Assembly: GCA_045541375.1 (NCBI GenBank)
Contig: JAZQJB010000099.1
Location: forward strand, 1-10,786
Length of the DNA: 10,786 nucleotides
DNA from: CAG-390 sp045541375
Lineage (GTDB): Bacteria > Bacillota > Clostridia > Oscillospirales > CAG-272
Direction: 5' to 3'
The position numbers were made by a program, and so were the translations under genes. Position 1 is the first letter of the stretch; every line of letters begins with the position of its first letter. The notes under the pieces are model-generated. The model was not told the origin of the DNA. It made no database searches and saw only the letters and a list, made by a program, of their open reading frames with translations. Positions 1 to 6,485 of the stretch are shown here, one piece after another.

Positions 1-26
1 ACAGAACGACATGGCTACGATCCGAC

Positions 27-827
27 TTAGGAGATAACGCGGGTGCGGTCGCGCCAATCGTTGATGATAGCCGCGCCTGCGGTACCGGTCATATAGAATC
101 TGGGAAGCGAGATGAAGTGGTGAGTGCCGACCTCGATGTGACCGACGGTGTCGTCCTCGAAGATGATGTCGAGCTTGAAGCCGTCGTCAACTTCCTTGTT
201 GGTGATATGTTCGCAGAGGCAACGCACCTGCTTGATCTTCTTGTCCTCGAAGATAAGAAGCATCTGGTCGATGAGGTGAACGCCCCAGTCGTAGATCATT
301 CCGCCGCCGTGCTCGGGCTTGCCTCTCCAGTCGCCGGGAACGCCGCGCGAGCCGTGGATCCTCGATTCACAGGAGAAAACCTTGCCAAGCTTGCCCGAAA
401 GGTAAGCCTCGCGCATCATACGGAAGTCGATGTCCCAACGGCGGTTCTGGTGAACGGTGAAGAGTCTGCCGCACTCGTTTGCAACGGCGATGACTTCCTC
501 AAGCTCCTTCGAGTTGAGAACAACGGGCTTTTCGGTGATAACGTGCTTGCCCGCGCGGAGAGCCTTGATGGCGATCTCGGCGTGGACCTCGTTGGGAGTC
601 GCGATGGTAACGAACTTGATCTCGTCATCCGCAAGAAGCTCCTCGAGTGTTGCATACGCGCGGATACCGTTGGTCTTTGCAAGCTCGACCTTCACGGGAT
701 TGATGTCATAGATACCGCAAAGGTACGCCACGTCACTCTCAAGAATATATCTGGTGTGCCAGCCGCCCATTCCGCCGTAGCCGATGACGGCGCAGCCTGT
801 TTTCTGTACGTTTTTAACTTCGCTCAT
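27..827 (-). CDS. Gfo/Idh/MocA family NAD(P)-dependent oxidoreductase, apparently C-terminally truncated
   Basis: A 266-residue cytoplasmic protein of the family that oxidises or reduces sugars and sugar derivatives with NAD(P). Visible landmarks are the Rossmann dinucleotide-binding loop GYGGMG (residues 16-21), the family's EKP motif (99-101) and the GGGMIYDWGVHLID segment (174-187), whose Asp and His sit where this family has its catalytic residues. The start at 827 is preceded by GTGAGG at a suitable distance. An in-frame ATG at 902 is rejected because it lies upstream of the predicted transcription start (promoter 891-919). Family members usually run to roughly 330-390 residues; this one stops inside the C-terminal beta-sheet domain shortly after TGTAGAAIINDW. 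It may be truncated or frameshifted, and only 26 bases follow, so the rest cannot be seen. The substrate cannot be told from the sequence. It has its own promoter and follows the terminator of the two-gene operon to its right. Confidence 0.88.
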   Translation of the reverse strand: MSEVKNVQKTGCAVIGYGGMGGWHTRYILESDVAYLCGIYDINPVKVELAKTNGIRAYATLEELLADDEIKFVTIATPNEVHAEIAIKALRAGKHVITEKPVVLNSKELEEVIAVANECGRLFTVHQNRRWDIDFRMMREAYLSGKLGKVFSCESRIHGSRGVPGDWRGKPEHGGGMIYDWGVHLIDQMLLIFEDKKIKQVRCLCEHITNKEVDDGFKLDIIFEDDTVGHIEVGTHHFISLPRFYMTGTAGAAIINDWRDRTRVIS

Positions 828-890
828 AGTCTTTGCCTCACGTTTTCGTGGATTTTTTGGTTTTAGGCATAATATACCTATACACATAAC

Positions 891-919
891 ATTATAAGAC
901 AAAATATGCTTTTAGGCAA
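891..919 (-). promoter_or_regulatory. Sigma-A type promoter of the oxidoreductase gene
   Basis: On the minus strand TTGCCT (919-914) is followed by a 17-base spacer and a perfect TATAAT (896-891). The start of transcription should fall near 884, giving a leader of about 57 bases before the ATG at 827. This placement decides against the longer reading frame beginning at 902. The 9-base sequence TGCCTAAAA (minus strand) occurs at 918-910, overlapping the -35 box, and again at 869-861 inside the leader. Confidence 0.8.
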
Positions 920-959
920 GTCATTTATGGGTGTTTATTGGACAAATCTTGCGATATGC

Positions 960-990
960 AAAAAGCAAGCCCAAACGAGCTTGCTTTTTT
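960..990 (-). terminator. Intrinsic terminator of the two-gene wall-protein operon (could work in both directions)
   Basis: AAAAAGCAAGC (960-970) pairs with GCTTGCTTTTT (979-989) around an 8-base loop. Read on the minus strand, the stem lies directly after the stop codon of the 662-residue protein gene and ends in a run of five T. On the plus strand it is also followed by six T, but no gene on that strand needs it. Confidence 0.8.
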
Positions 991-995
991 ATTAT

Positions 996-2984
996 TTATT
1001 GTTCTCTTCTCCTGCGAACAAAGCAGAAAAGCGAAACCGCAACCGCCATTCCGCAGAGACAGAGGGCGATTTTGTCGAATGCGTTGTCACCGGTTGAAGG
1101 TGCTTCGCAAACAGTATAGCTATAATCACTGTAAGAGCATAACATATCAGCAAAATCGGAATCAGCAATACGCCAACCATCCGCGGTCTTTTCAAATACA
1201 CACTCGACAACTATATCAATATTTTCCGGTTCAATTGCTTTTTGACAATAGACCAAAGCTTTCGCGCGGTCGTCCGTTACCTCGGTAAGTTTAACTACTC
1301 CGTTCTCGGGAACGTAATAAAATCCGAGGTGTACCATCGTGTCATGTGCATTAATAAACCTATAGCCGTAGTGTTCACTCATAATAAAAAGCTCAAAATT
1401 ATTATTGTAATAATACTTCGAGCAATAACGCTCGGCAACTGCGTCAGTAAAAATACCGTGAGTATCATCAAGGAAGCCTTCATATGAACCGCCGGGGAGC
1501 AAATGCTCCATCAAGGTTAGATAAAGTTCTTCCCTTCCCTCAACCCCAACCAACCTTTCGAGCCAATCGTGATCATAGCCAAGACTCTCGGGAACTTGGG
1601 CGTAACTCATATAATTTCTATAATAATTATTTGATAGCTTCTCCCTCGATGCAACCGCAGCATCGATCAGAGCTTTTGCATCCGATTGAGTGAAATCTTC
1701 ACTTTTTACAGAAACCAACAGATCAATAATAGGTGAGTCTGCAAGATACCAGCTGTTGCCGTATGTTTTTTCGAACTTGCACTCAATAGGTGTGGTAACT
1801 GTCCCTACTCCGTCCTTCATCTCAATATAGACTATCGCGGTGGCTTCTTGATCCGTTGATTCGACTATTTCGATCACAAGATTTTCCCGGTCAAAAATGA
1901 AAGGAAATTCATATACGTGTTTCGGGATCACAACAAAATCCAAGAATCCCTGTTCGATAAACATATCAACTGCTTCATCACCGCGAACCTTGCCCCAAAG
2001 TCTTTCGGACACTTGATCGGTGCAGTAATCAATGAGTGAATGTTGAGAAAATCCATACTTCAGGTCTGACAAGCACACATACTGAATCTCGCGAACACTT
2101 CCGTCAGGGTAAGAAACCTCTTTTACGATCGTGTCATATTTATTAACCGCGTTTGTGTCCGACATCTCATTTCTTACCTGTGCAAGGTAATTGTATACAT
2201 ACGTATACTCGCCGACAACGCCACGTATCACTTCTCTTGCATCAGGGAGCAGAAGCTTGCCGCCCGAAGGATTAGGCGCATCGGGATTTTTCGCGCGGTA
2301 ATCTTCAAGATACAGCGCTTCGGTTGCCAATGCCAAGCTGTATTCGGATTCGGCGATTCTCCAACCGTCGGCGGTATTTTCAAATCGACACTCAACAATA
2401 TCATAGTTATATGCGCGAGGACCGTCTACGTAAAAGAATTTTACATGTACGTTGGCTTTTGCCGTTTTTGAATCTCCCGATACTATATCAATTTCAACGT
2501 TTTCCGCATCGGGAAACAGATTCACGCCGCGATAGCTGAGGTGGCTTGTGTCAGCATATAAAACACCTTCTTCATTTCTGTAAAAGAAGGATTGCAATTC
2601 ATCCCACATTCCGTCACTTGGAAGCGCTCTGTACGTCCACTTGTAAGCATAAGCCTTGGGAGCAATCTCTTTGGTATAGATCGTCTCAACGTATTCGCAC
2701 ATTTTCTCATACGAGCCGCCGGGAAGATTTTCTTCTTTGACCTGCCAATAATGCTCTTTTTCCCAAACATTCTCGCCATACACAAGCTCGATCTTTTTCG
2801 ATCTTTCAAGTATATCAGCCCTTCCCGCTCTGACGTTCATACAAAAATCATAAGCCTTTACTATCAATTCCTTCGCTTCGCTCTCGCTGATCGTCGCGCT
2901 TTTAGCCGAAACACTCGGCGCAAATGCCGAAAAGGCGGCAAAGCAGAAGGTGAGGGCTAAAATTAGTGATAAAACCTTTTTCAT
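996..2984 (-). CDS. Secreted, sortase-anchored protein with three IseA-like repeat domains
   Basis: A 662-residue exported protein. The signal peptide has MKK, a hydrophobic core and a likely cut after VSA-27. Three copies of one domain follow (about 29-220, 245-425 and 430-620). Each carries a T-x-x-[IV]-[AS] element (YTKEIA, CTDQVS, FTDAVA) and closes with an ECxFEK/ENT...W-x-[IL]-A-[ED]-S segment; domains 1 and 3 also share LPGGSY (87-92, 496-501). This pattern reminds me of IseA, the B. subtilis inhibitor of DL-endopeptidases; that match is from memory and untested. The C-terminus is a wall-sorting signal: EAPSTGD (627-633), a hydrophobic span (about 638-656) and RRRR. It follows its paralogue by 27 bases in the same orientation, with AAAGGA before the start, so the two are probably co-transcribed. 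A wall-bound binder or regulator of wall hydrolases is a guess; exported and anchored is much firmer. Confidence 0.85.
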   Translation of the reverse strand: MKKVLSLILALTFCFAAFSAFAPSVSAKSATISESEAKELIVKAYDFCMNVRAGRADILERSKKIELVYGENVWEKEHYWQVKEENLPGGSYEKMCEYVETIYTKEIAPKAYAYKWTYRALPSDGMWDELQSFFYRNEEGVLYADTSHLSYRGVNLFPDAENVEIDIVSGDSKTAKANVHVKFFYVDGPRAYNYDIVECRFENTADGWRIAESEYSLALATEALYLEDYRAKNPDAPNPSGGKLLLPDAREVIRGVVGEYTYVYNYLAQVRNEMSDTNAVNKYDTIVKEVSYPDGSVREIQYVCLSDLKYGFSQHSLIDYCTDQVSERLWGKVRGDEAVDMFIEQGFLDFVVIPKHVYEFPFIFDRENLVIEIVESTDQEATAIVYIEMKDGVGTVTTPIECKFEKTYGNSWYLADSPIIDLLVSVKSEDFTQSDAKALIDAAVASREKLSNNYYRNYMSYAQVPESLGYDHDWLERLVGVEGREELYLTLMEHLLPGGSYEGFLDDTHGIFTDAVAERYCSKYYYNNNFELFIMSEHYGYRFINAHDTMVHLGFYYVPENGVVKLTEVTDDRAKALVYCQKAIEPENIDIVVECVFEKTADGWRIADSDFADMLCSYSDYSYTVCEAPSTGDNAFDKIALCLCGMAVAVSLFCFVRRRREQ

Positions 2985-3803
2985 CGTTTTACCGTCCTTT
3001 CTTGGTAAAAATTAAAGTATCTCTCTTTTGTGGCGGACGAGGCAGAGCGCGTACATCACGATCACCATACCGCCGAAGCAGAGGGCGATGGTGTTATATG
3101 CCGCGTCACCGGTTTTCGGTGCTTCGGCGACAGTGTATTCAAATCCATCGGCAGAGGTAAGCATATCAACGAAGTCGGATTCCGCTATATACCACCGCTC
3201 ATATCCTTTTTCAAATTTACATTCAACGCTTATAGGAATAACCTTGCCGTCCTTTTTGAGGCCGCAATATACGCGTGCGGTTGCTTCCTTGTCCGTGGAT
3301 TCCACGACCTCAACGACAACATCATTCGGGTCATACACAAACGAAAGATCGTCCGCACCGTCGATATACGCCAGATATTCCGTACCGCCTTCGGTTATAA
3401 ACATATCGAGATCATTGTTGTGATATGCTTTCGTCATAAAGGATTGTGCAACGTCATCGGTAAAATAAATCGCCGCATATTCATCTATTCCGATATTCTC
3501 GACATACTTCACGGTGCGTTTTGAGCCATCGGAGGCTGTGATCTCTTTTACTATCTCCTTGGCTTCCTTATGTTCGCGCTTTACGTAATCAAAATATCTT
3601 TCGTAATAACCGCAATACATTTCGATCAAATAATCTGTTACCACTTCGTCAACAACATACTTTGCTTCAGCATCAAGGAGCTTTCCCACGTCAGCTGAGA
3701 CTTTGTCGGGATTGGCCTTTCGGTAATCATCAAGATAACTTTTATCGTTGGCAAAAAGAATACTGAATTCGGATTCGGCTATTCTCCAACCGTCGGCGGT
3801 ATT
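2342..3803 (-). repeat. Near-identical 37-base direct repeat pair in the two paralogous genes (2342-2378 and 3767-3803)
   Basis: The two copies agree at 36 of 37 positions, the difference being G at 2355 and T at 3780. They encode the ADGWRIAES-type end of domain 1 in each protein. A second pair lies over the start of domain 1: 2881-2903 is identical to 4303-4325 (23 bases), and after one mismatch six more bases agree. These short stretches of nearly unchanged DNA inside otherwise diverged genes show shared origin by duplication, with conservation or recent exchange at these points. Confidence 0.85.
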
Positions 3804-4406
3804 CACAAACTTGCACTCGACGGGGAAATAGTAATAAGGTCTCGGACCGTCTGCCCAATACGCATGGATCGCAATGATCGCACTCGCTTCGGACATATCC
3901 CCGCGAATATTTGAGACCAAATTGACGGTATTCTCTCTCACGCTGATATAGCCGTATTCAAGGAATCCATAAGCAAATACCTTTCCCTTTTCATCCACAT
4001 AAAAATTCGGAATAGTTACCACGTAACGATTTGTTCCATCATTCACGCCATATTCGCCGGTATTATAAGAGTTTGATGCTATATCTTCGGTATATACCTC
4101 GTTGGCAAGTGCGCACATAGCCGCATACGAGCCGCCCGGGAGCGCGGATTCGAGGACGGGGCGATACGTTACGTCGATATTATACTCAGGAAAATGCACC
4201 GTTTTGCGTTCATCGGAATTGGTATCGAAGTATTTATTGTTGTATCCACCAACTCGTGCACGAAAAAGCTGACCCGCCTTTTCAACCAATTCTTTTGCTT
4301 CCCTCTCGCTGATCGTCGCGCTTTTTGCCGAAGCCATCGGCGTAAGTGCACTCAAGGCAGCCAAAACAAAGGCGAGGACAAGGATGGTTGACAATAATTT
4401 TTTCAT
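3012..4406 (-). CDS. Secreted, sortase-anchored protein with two IseA-like repeat domains
   Basis: A 464-residue paralogue of the next gene in the operon. The signal peptide ends at ASA-27 and the mature protein begins KSATISEREAKEL, nearly the same as its partner. Domain 1 spans about 29-215 (LPGGSY at 89-94, YTEDIA, ECKFVNTADGWRIAESEF). Domain 2 spans about 245-417 (FTDDVA, VESTDKEATA, ECKFEKGYERWYIAESDF) and matches domain 2, not domain 3, of the partner. The wall-sorting signal is EAPKTGD (428-434), then a hydrophobic stretch (about 438-457) and RHKRE. The start is firm: an AAGGAGGT ribosome site lies seven bases before the ATG. It is the first gene after the promoter at 4458-4486. The IseA resemblance rests on recalled motif pattern only; no catalytic residues were recognised, so it looks like a binding or inhibitory protein rather than an enzyme. 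Confidence 0.85.
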   Translation of the reverse strand: MKKLLSTILVLAFVLAALSALTPMASAKSATISEREAKELVEKAGQLFRARVGGYNNKYFDTNSDERKTVHFPEYNIDVTYRPVLESALPGGSYAAMCALANEVYTEDIASNSYNTGEYGVNDGTNRYVVTIPNFYVDEKGKVFAYGFLEYGYISVRENTVNLVSNIRGDMSEASAIIAIHAYWADGPRPYYYFPVECKFVNTADGWRIAESEFSILFANDKSYLDDYRKANPDKVSADVGKLLDAEAKYVVDEVVTDYLIEMYCGYYERYFDYVKREHKEAKEIVKEITASDGSKRTVKYVENIGIDEYAAIYFTDDVAQSFMTKAYHNNDLDMFITEGGTEYLAYIDGADDLSFVYDPNDVVVEVVESTDKEATARVYCGLKKDGKVIPISVECKFEKGYERWYIAESDFVDMLTSADGFEYTVAEAPKTGDAAYNTIALCFGGMVIVMYALCLVRHKREIL

Positions 4407-4457
4407 AGACTTTACCTCCTTTTTGGTTGTCTTTTTTGGGGCTTCTACCCTAATTTT

Positions 4458-4486
4458 ATTTTACCATAAACAAAAAAGCAAGTCAA
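4458..4486 (-). promoter_or_regulatory. Sigma-A type promoter with extended -10 for the wall-protein operon
   Basis: On the minus strand TTGACT (4486-4481), a 17-base spacer and TAAAAT (4463-4458) form a strong promoter, and TGG directly before the -10 box gives an extended -10 (TGn). Transcription should start near 4451, about 45 bases before the ATG at 4406. The -35 box lies mostly inside the downstream arm of the preceding terminator hairpin (4472-4509), so the two elements share DNA. Confidence 0.82.
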
Positions 4487-4509
4487 GAAATACTTTTTCC
4501 TGACTTGCT
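4472..4509 (-). terminator. Intrinsic terminator of the NAGPA-like / beta-repeat membrane protein operon
   Basis: Read on the minus strand, AGCAAGTCA (4509-4501) pairs with TGACTTGCT (4485-4477) around a 15-base A/T-rich loop, and six T in a row end the signal (4477-4472). It lies about 80 bases past the stop codon at 4593 and overlaps the next promoter. The plus-strand reading has a weaker T run (TATTTTG) and no gene to serve. Confidence 0.75.
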
Positions 4510-4576
4510 ATTTTGTATTATTGCACAATTTTGATTATTCGGTTTTGGTTATGTTAAACAAAAACCGCTTCTTTCT

Positions 4577-4604
4577 GTCCACTGACCACTAATCACTGAC
4601 CACT
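4577..4604 (-). repeat. Four tandem AGTGNNN heptamers spanning a stop codon
   Basis: On the minus strand 4604-4577 reads AGTGGTC, AGTGATT, AGTGGTC, AGTGGAC without gaps. The TGA stop of the 630-residue membrane protein occupies bases 3 to 5 of the second unit (4595-4593). The same AGTGNNN pattern, with the stop in the same phase, follows hprK at 10632-10666. Confidence 0.85.
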
Positions 4605-6485
4605 GCTCTCCGCAGGAGAATACACAAAGCTCCAAACTCGCCATTCGCCCTTGTAGAGGACCTGCAGAACGCTGATGCTGCCGGAGAGTGTATCTGTGTG
4701 CTGTACGCCTTCGACCGTTCTCGTGCGCGTTACGCTGAATTCAACGCGGCAGGAGAGGCTCTTTTCGGTGTATGCGACAAGATCGGTCGCGGTCTTTGAA
4801 TCGACGGTAAAGGAATCGTACTTCGGCATCAGGTTGACGTCGCGGTAGGATTCCATCACGCCGACGTAGCCAGCCGTTCCTTCGATCATCTGCGCCTTGA
4901 TGGCGTTGTAATTATCGTTGAAAGCCTTTTCGTTTGCGGGATCCTGCCATGCACCGCCGCCGCAGATATATGCGAGATAGCTTTCGGCAAACTTTTCAGC
5001 CGCCGCAATGCGCTCGGCGTCGAAAACGTCGCCCGCGGTGTAATCGAAATCGCATCTCATTTCGTAACCCGAAACGCTCTTGCCCGCCAAAGGCAGCTCG
5101 ACGCCGCCAAGCTTTGCGGTCACGTTCGGCTCGGCAAGATAACCCGTGAGGGTGTATTTGTCGAAATTCGGCACTCCGCCCTCGATGACTCCGAGCTCGG
5201 AGACCTCATATCTGCCAAGTGCAGTAAAGCCGTAGGCAATGTCCTCGGCGGTCGCGGAGGTTTTGTTGTTGGCGGCTATCGCCTTTCCGTTGACGAAAAG
5301 CTCTGCGCCCGTGGGAAGGATGACTGTGAGAGTATACTTGCACTCCGCGGGGGTGTCGAACTTATAGTTTCCGCCCTCGTTCGACAGCAGCGCGACCTCG
5401 GTTTCGCCTATTTTCGCCTCGACCTCGACCTCGCCGAAGAGGTTGCCGACCGTCCAGACACTGAGGCGCGGCAGAGTTCCGGTTCCGCCGTCATCAAGCG
5501 CGCCAAGCTCGCCGTCGATCTCCGTGCGGCTTGCCCATTCCTCTGTGAGCTTGATTCCGCTCACGTAAGCATCAACGCCGACGGGAACTGTGACGCTGAT
5601 CGAGTGCATTGCGCTTTCGGGGTAATAGAAGAAGTACTCGCCCTCGCCCATCTGCTCGCAAACAAGGCTCGCGCCTTCAAGCGTTGCGGAAAGCTCGGGG
5701 AGGAAATACACGTCATTGAAAACGTAGATGTCGCAGGGAGCAACATCGTGCCCCTTCTCCGCTATCGAAAGCGCGGGGTATGTCGCGCGCTTCCTTTCCT
5801 TCATAACGGGATCGATCGCCGCACCGTTGACGGTGAGTGACGCGCCCGCGGGGAGGATCACGCGGTATTCGGGGAATTCGACGCTGTCAAAGAAATCAAT
5901 ATCAAATTCAACGCGCACCGCCTGCCATTCACCCGTCGAGAAAAGACCGACGGAGCTGTCGGAAATGACGAGCGCGGCGAAATGTGTGCCGTCCGAGAAG
6001 AGCTCGTAAACGGGATAGCCATCCGCCGAGGGAGTCATTCTTCGCAGATATGTGATCTCGCCGAGCTCAAGCACGGGCGAAAGAACGTCGTAAGCTAACT
6101 TTGAGGCGTCCTCATAGGCGGGATAGGTGTTAGGAAGATTTAATCTGAGCTGCTGACGCCAGCCCTCGATATCCTTTTCTGCGATATAGTTTTCAACAAA
6201 AAGGTCGGCGCGACCCGCCTCGCGGATCTCGAAAAGCCGCCACGCGACAACGGTGAGGATCCCGATCACAAGTACAGCGGCGCTGAAATAAGCAAGCAGA
6301 CCCTTGAGAAGCGCGTTCGCCTTGGGGTGCCTTCTTCTTTCCTTGCCCGCAAACTGCCCCTCAAGCCCGATGCCGATCTTGGAATTCACGTCACCGCGCT
6401 TGCCCGAGGTCTCGGACATTGATATGATATTTTTCACCTTACCGATCTCTTCGGGATTGTTCTTGGGAAGATTGTTTTCCGACAT
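4593..6485 (-). CDS. Single-pass membrane protein with three beta repeats and a C-terminal NTF2-like domain (TcaA-like layout)
   Basis: A 630-residue protein with a polar cytoplasmic N-terminus (1-58, basic KERRRHPK before the membrane), one membrane segment (about 59-82) and a large outside part. Residues 92-200 (AEKDIEGWRQQL... STGEWQAVRVEFD) look like a small alpha+beta NTF2-like domain. Three related beta units follow: VILPAGASLTVNGAAI (209-224), VTVPVGVDAYVSGIKL (298-313) and VILPTGAELFVNGKAI (388-403). Residues 488-623 look like a second NTF2-like domain ending GEWRVWSFVYS. The order membrane segment, P-x-G-x(4)-V-x-G beta units, NTF2-like tail recalls TcaA and related envelope proteins of Bacillota; this is recalled, not searched. 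Its ATG overlaps the upstream gene's TGA by one base (TGATG), so translation is probably coupled. No enzyme motif is visible; a role in the envelope is inferred. Confidence 0.8.
   Translation of the reverse strand: MSENNLPKNNPEEIGKVKNIISMSETSGKRGDVNSKIGIGLEGQFAGKERRRHPKANALLKGLLAYFSAAVLVIGILTVVAWRLFEIREAGRADLFVENYIAEKDIEGWRQQLRLNLPNTYPAYEDASKLAYDVLSPVLELGEITYLRRMTPSADGYPVYELFSDGTHFAALVISDSSVGLFSTGEWQAVRVEFDIDFFDSVEFPEYRVILPAGASLTVNGAAIDPVMKERKRATYPALSIAEKGHDVAPCDIYVFNDVYFLPELSATLEGASLVCEQMGEGEYFFYYPESAMHSISVTVPVGVDAYVSGIKLTEEWASRTEIDGELGALDDGGTGTLPRLSVWTVGNLFGEVEVEAKIGETEVALLSNEGGNYKFDTPAECKYTLTVILPTGAELFVNGKAIAANNKTSATAEDIAYGFTALGRYEVSELGVIEGGVPNFDKYTLTGYLAEPNVTAKLGGVELPLAGKSVSGYEMRCDFDYTAGDVFDAERIAAAEKFAESYLAYICGGGAWQDPANEKAFNDNYNAIKAQMIEGTAGYVGVMESYRDVNLMPKYDSFTVDSKTATDLVAYTEKSLSCRVEFSVTRTRTVEGVQHTDTLSGSISVLQVLYKGEWRVWSFVYSPAESSGQ

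Noticed and set aside
117..866. A 249-codon open frame on the plus strand opposite the oxidoreductase gene
   Set aside because: Antisense to clear Gfo/Idh/MocA motifs; no sign of its own start signal or family.
825..902. Longer oxidoreductase start at 902 adding 25 residues
   Set aside because: The ATG lies upstream of the -10 box TATAAT at 891-896, so it would not be in the transcript, and the added residues are not like the family. The ATG at 827 has a good ribosome site.
1380..1420. Locally A/T-rich stretches in the wall-protein operon as a sign of recent transfer
   Set aside because: Bases 1381-1440 hold 17 G/C of 60, but other stretches of the same operon are near one half, so the contrast with the neighbours is patchy and may reflect Tyr/Asn-rich protein content.
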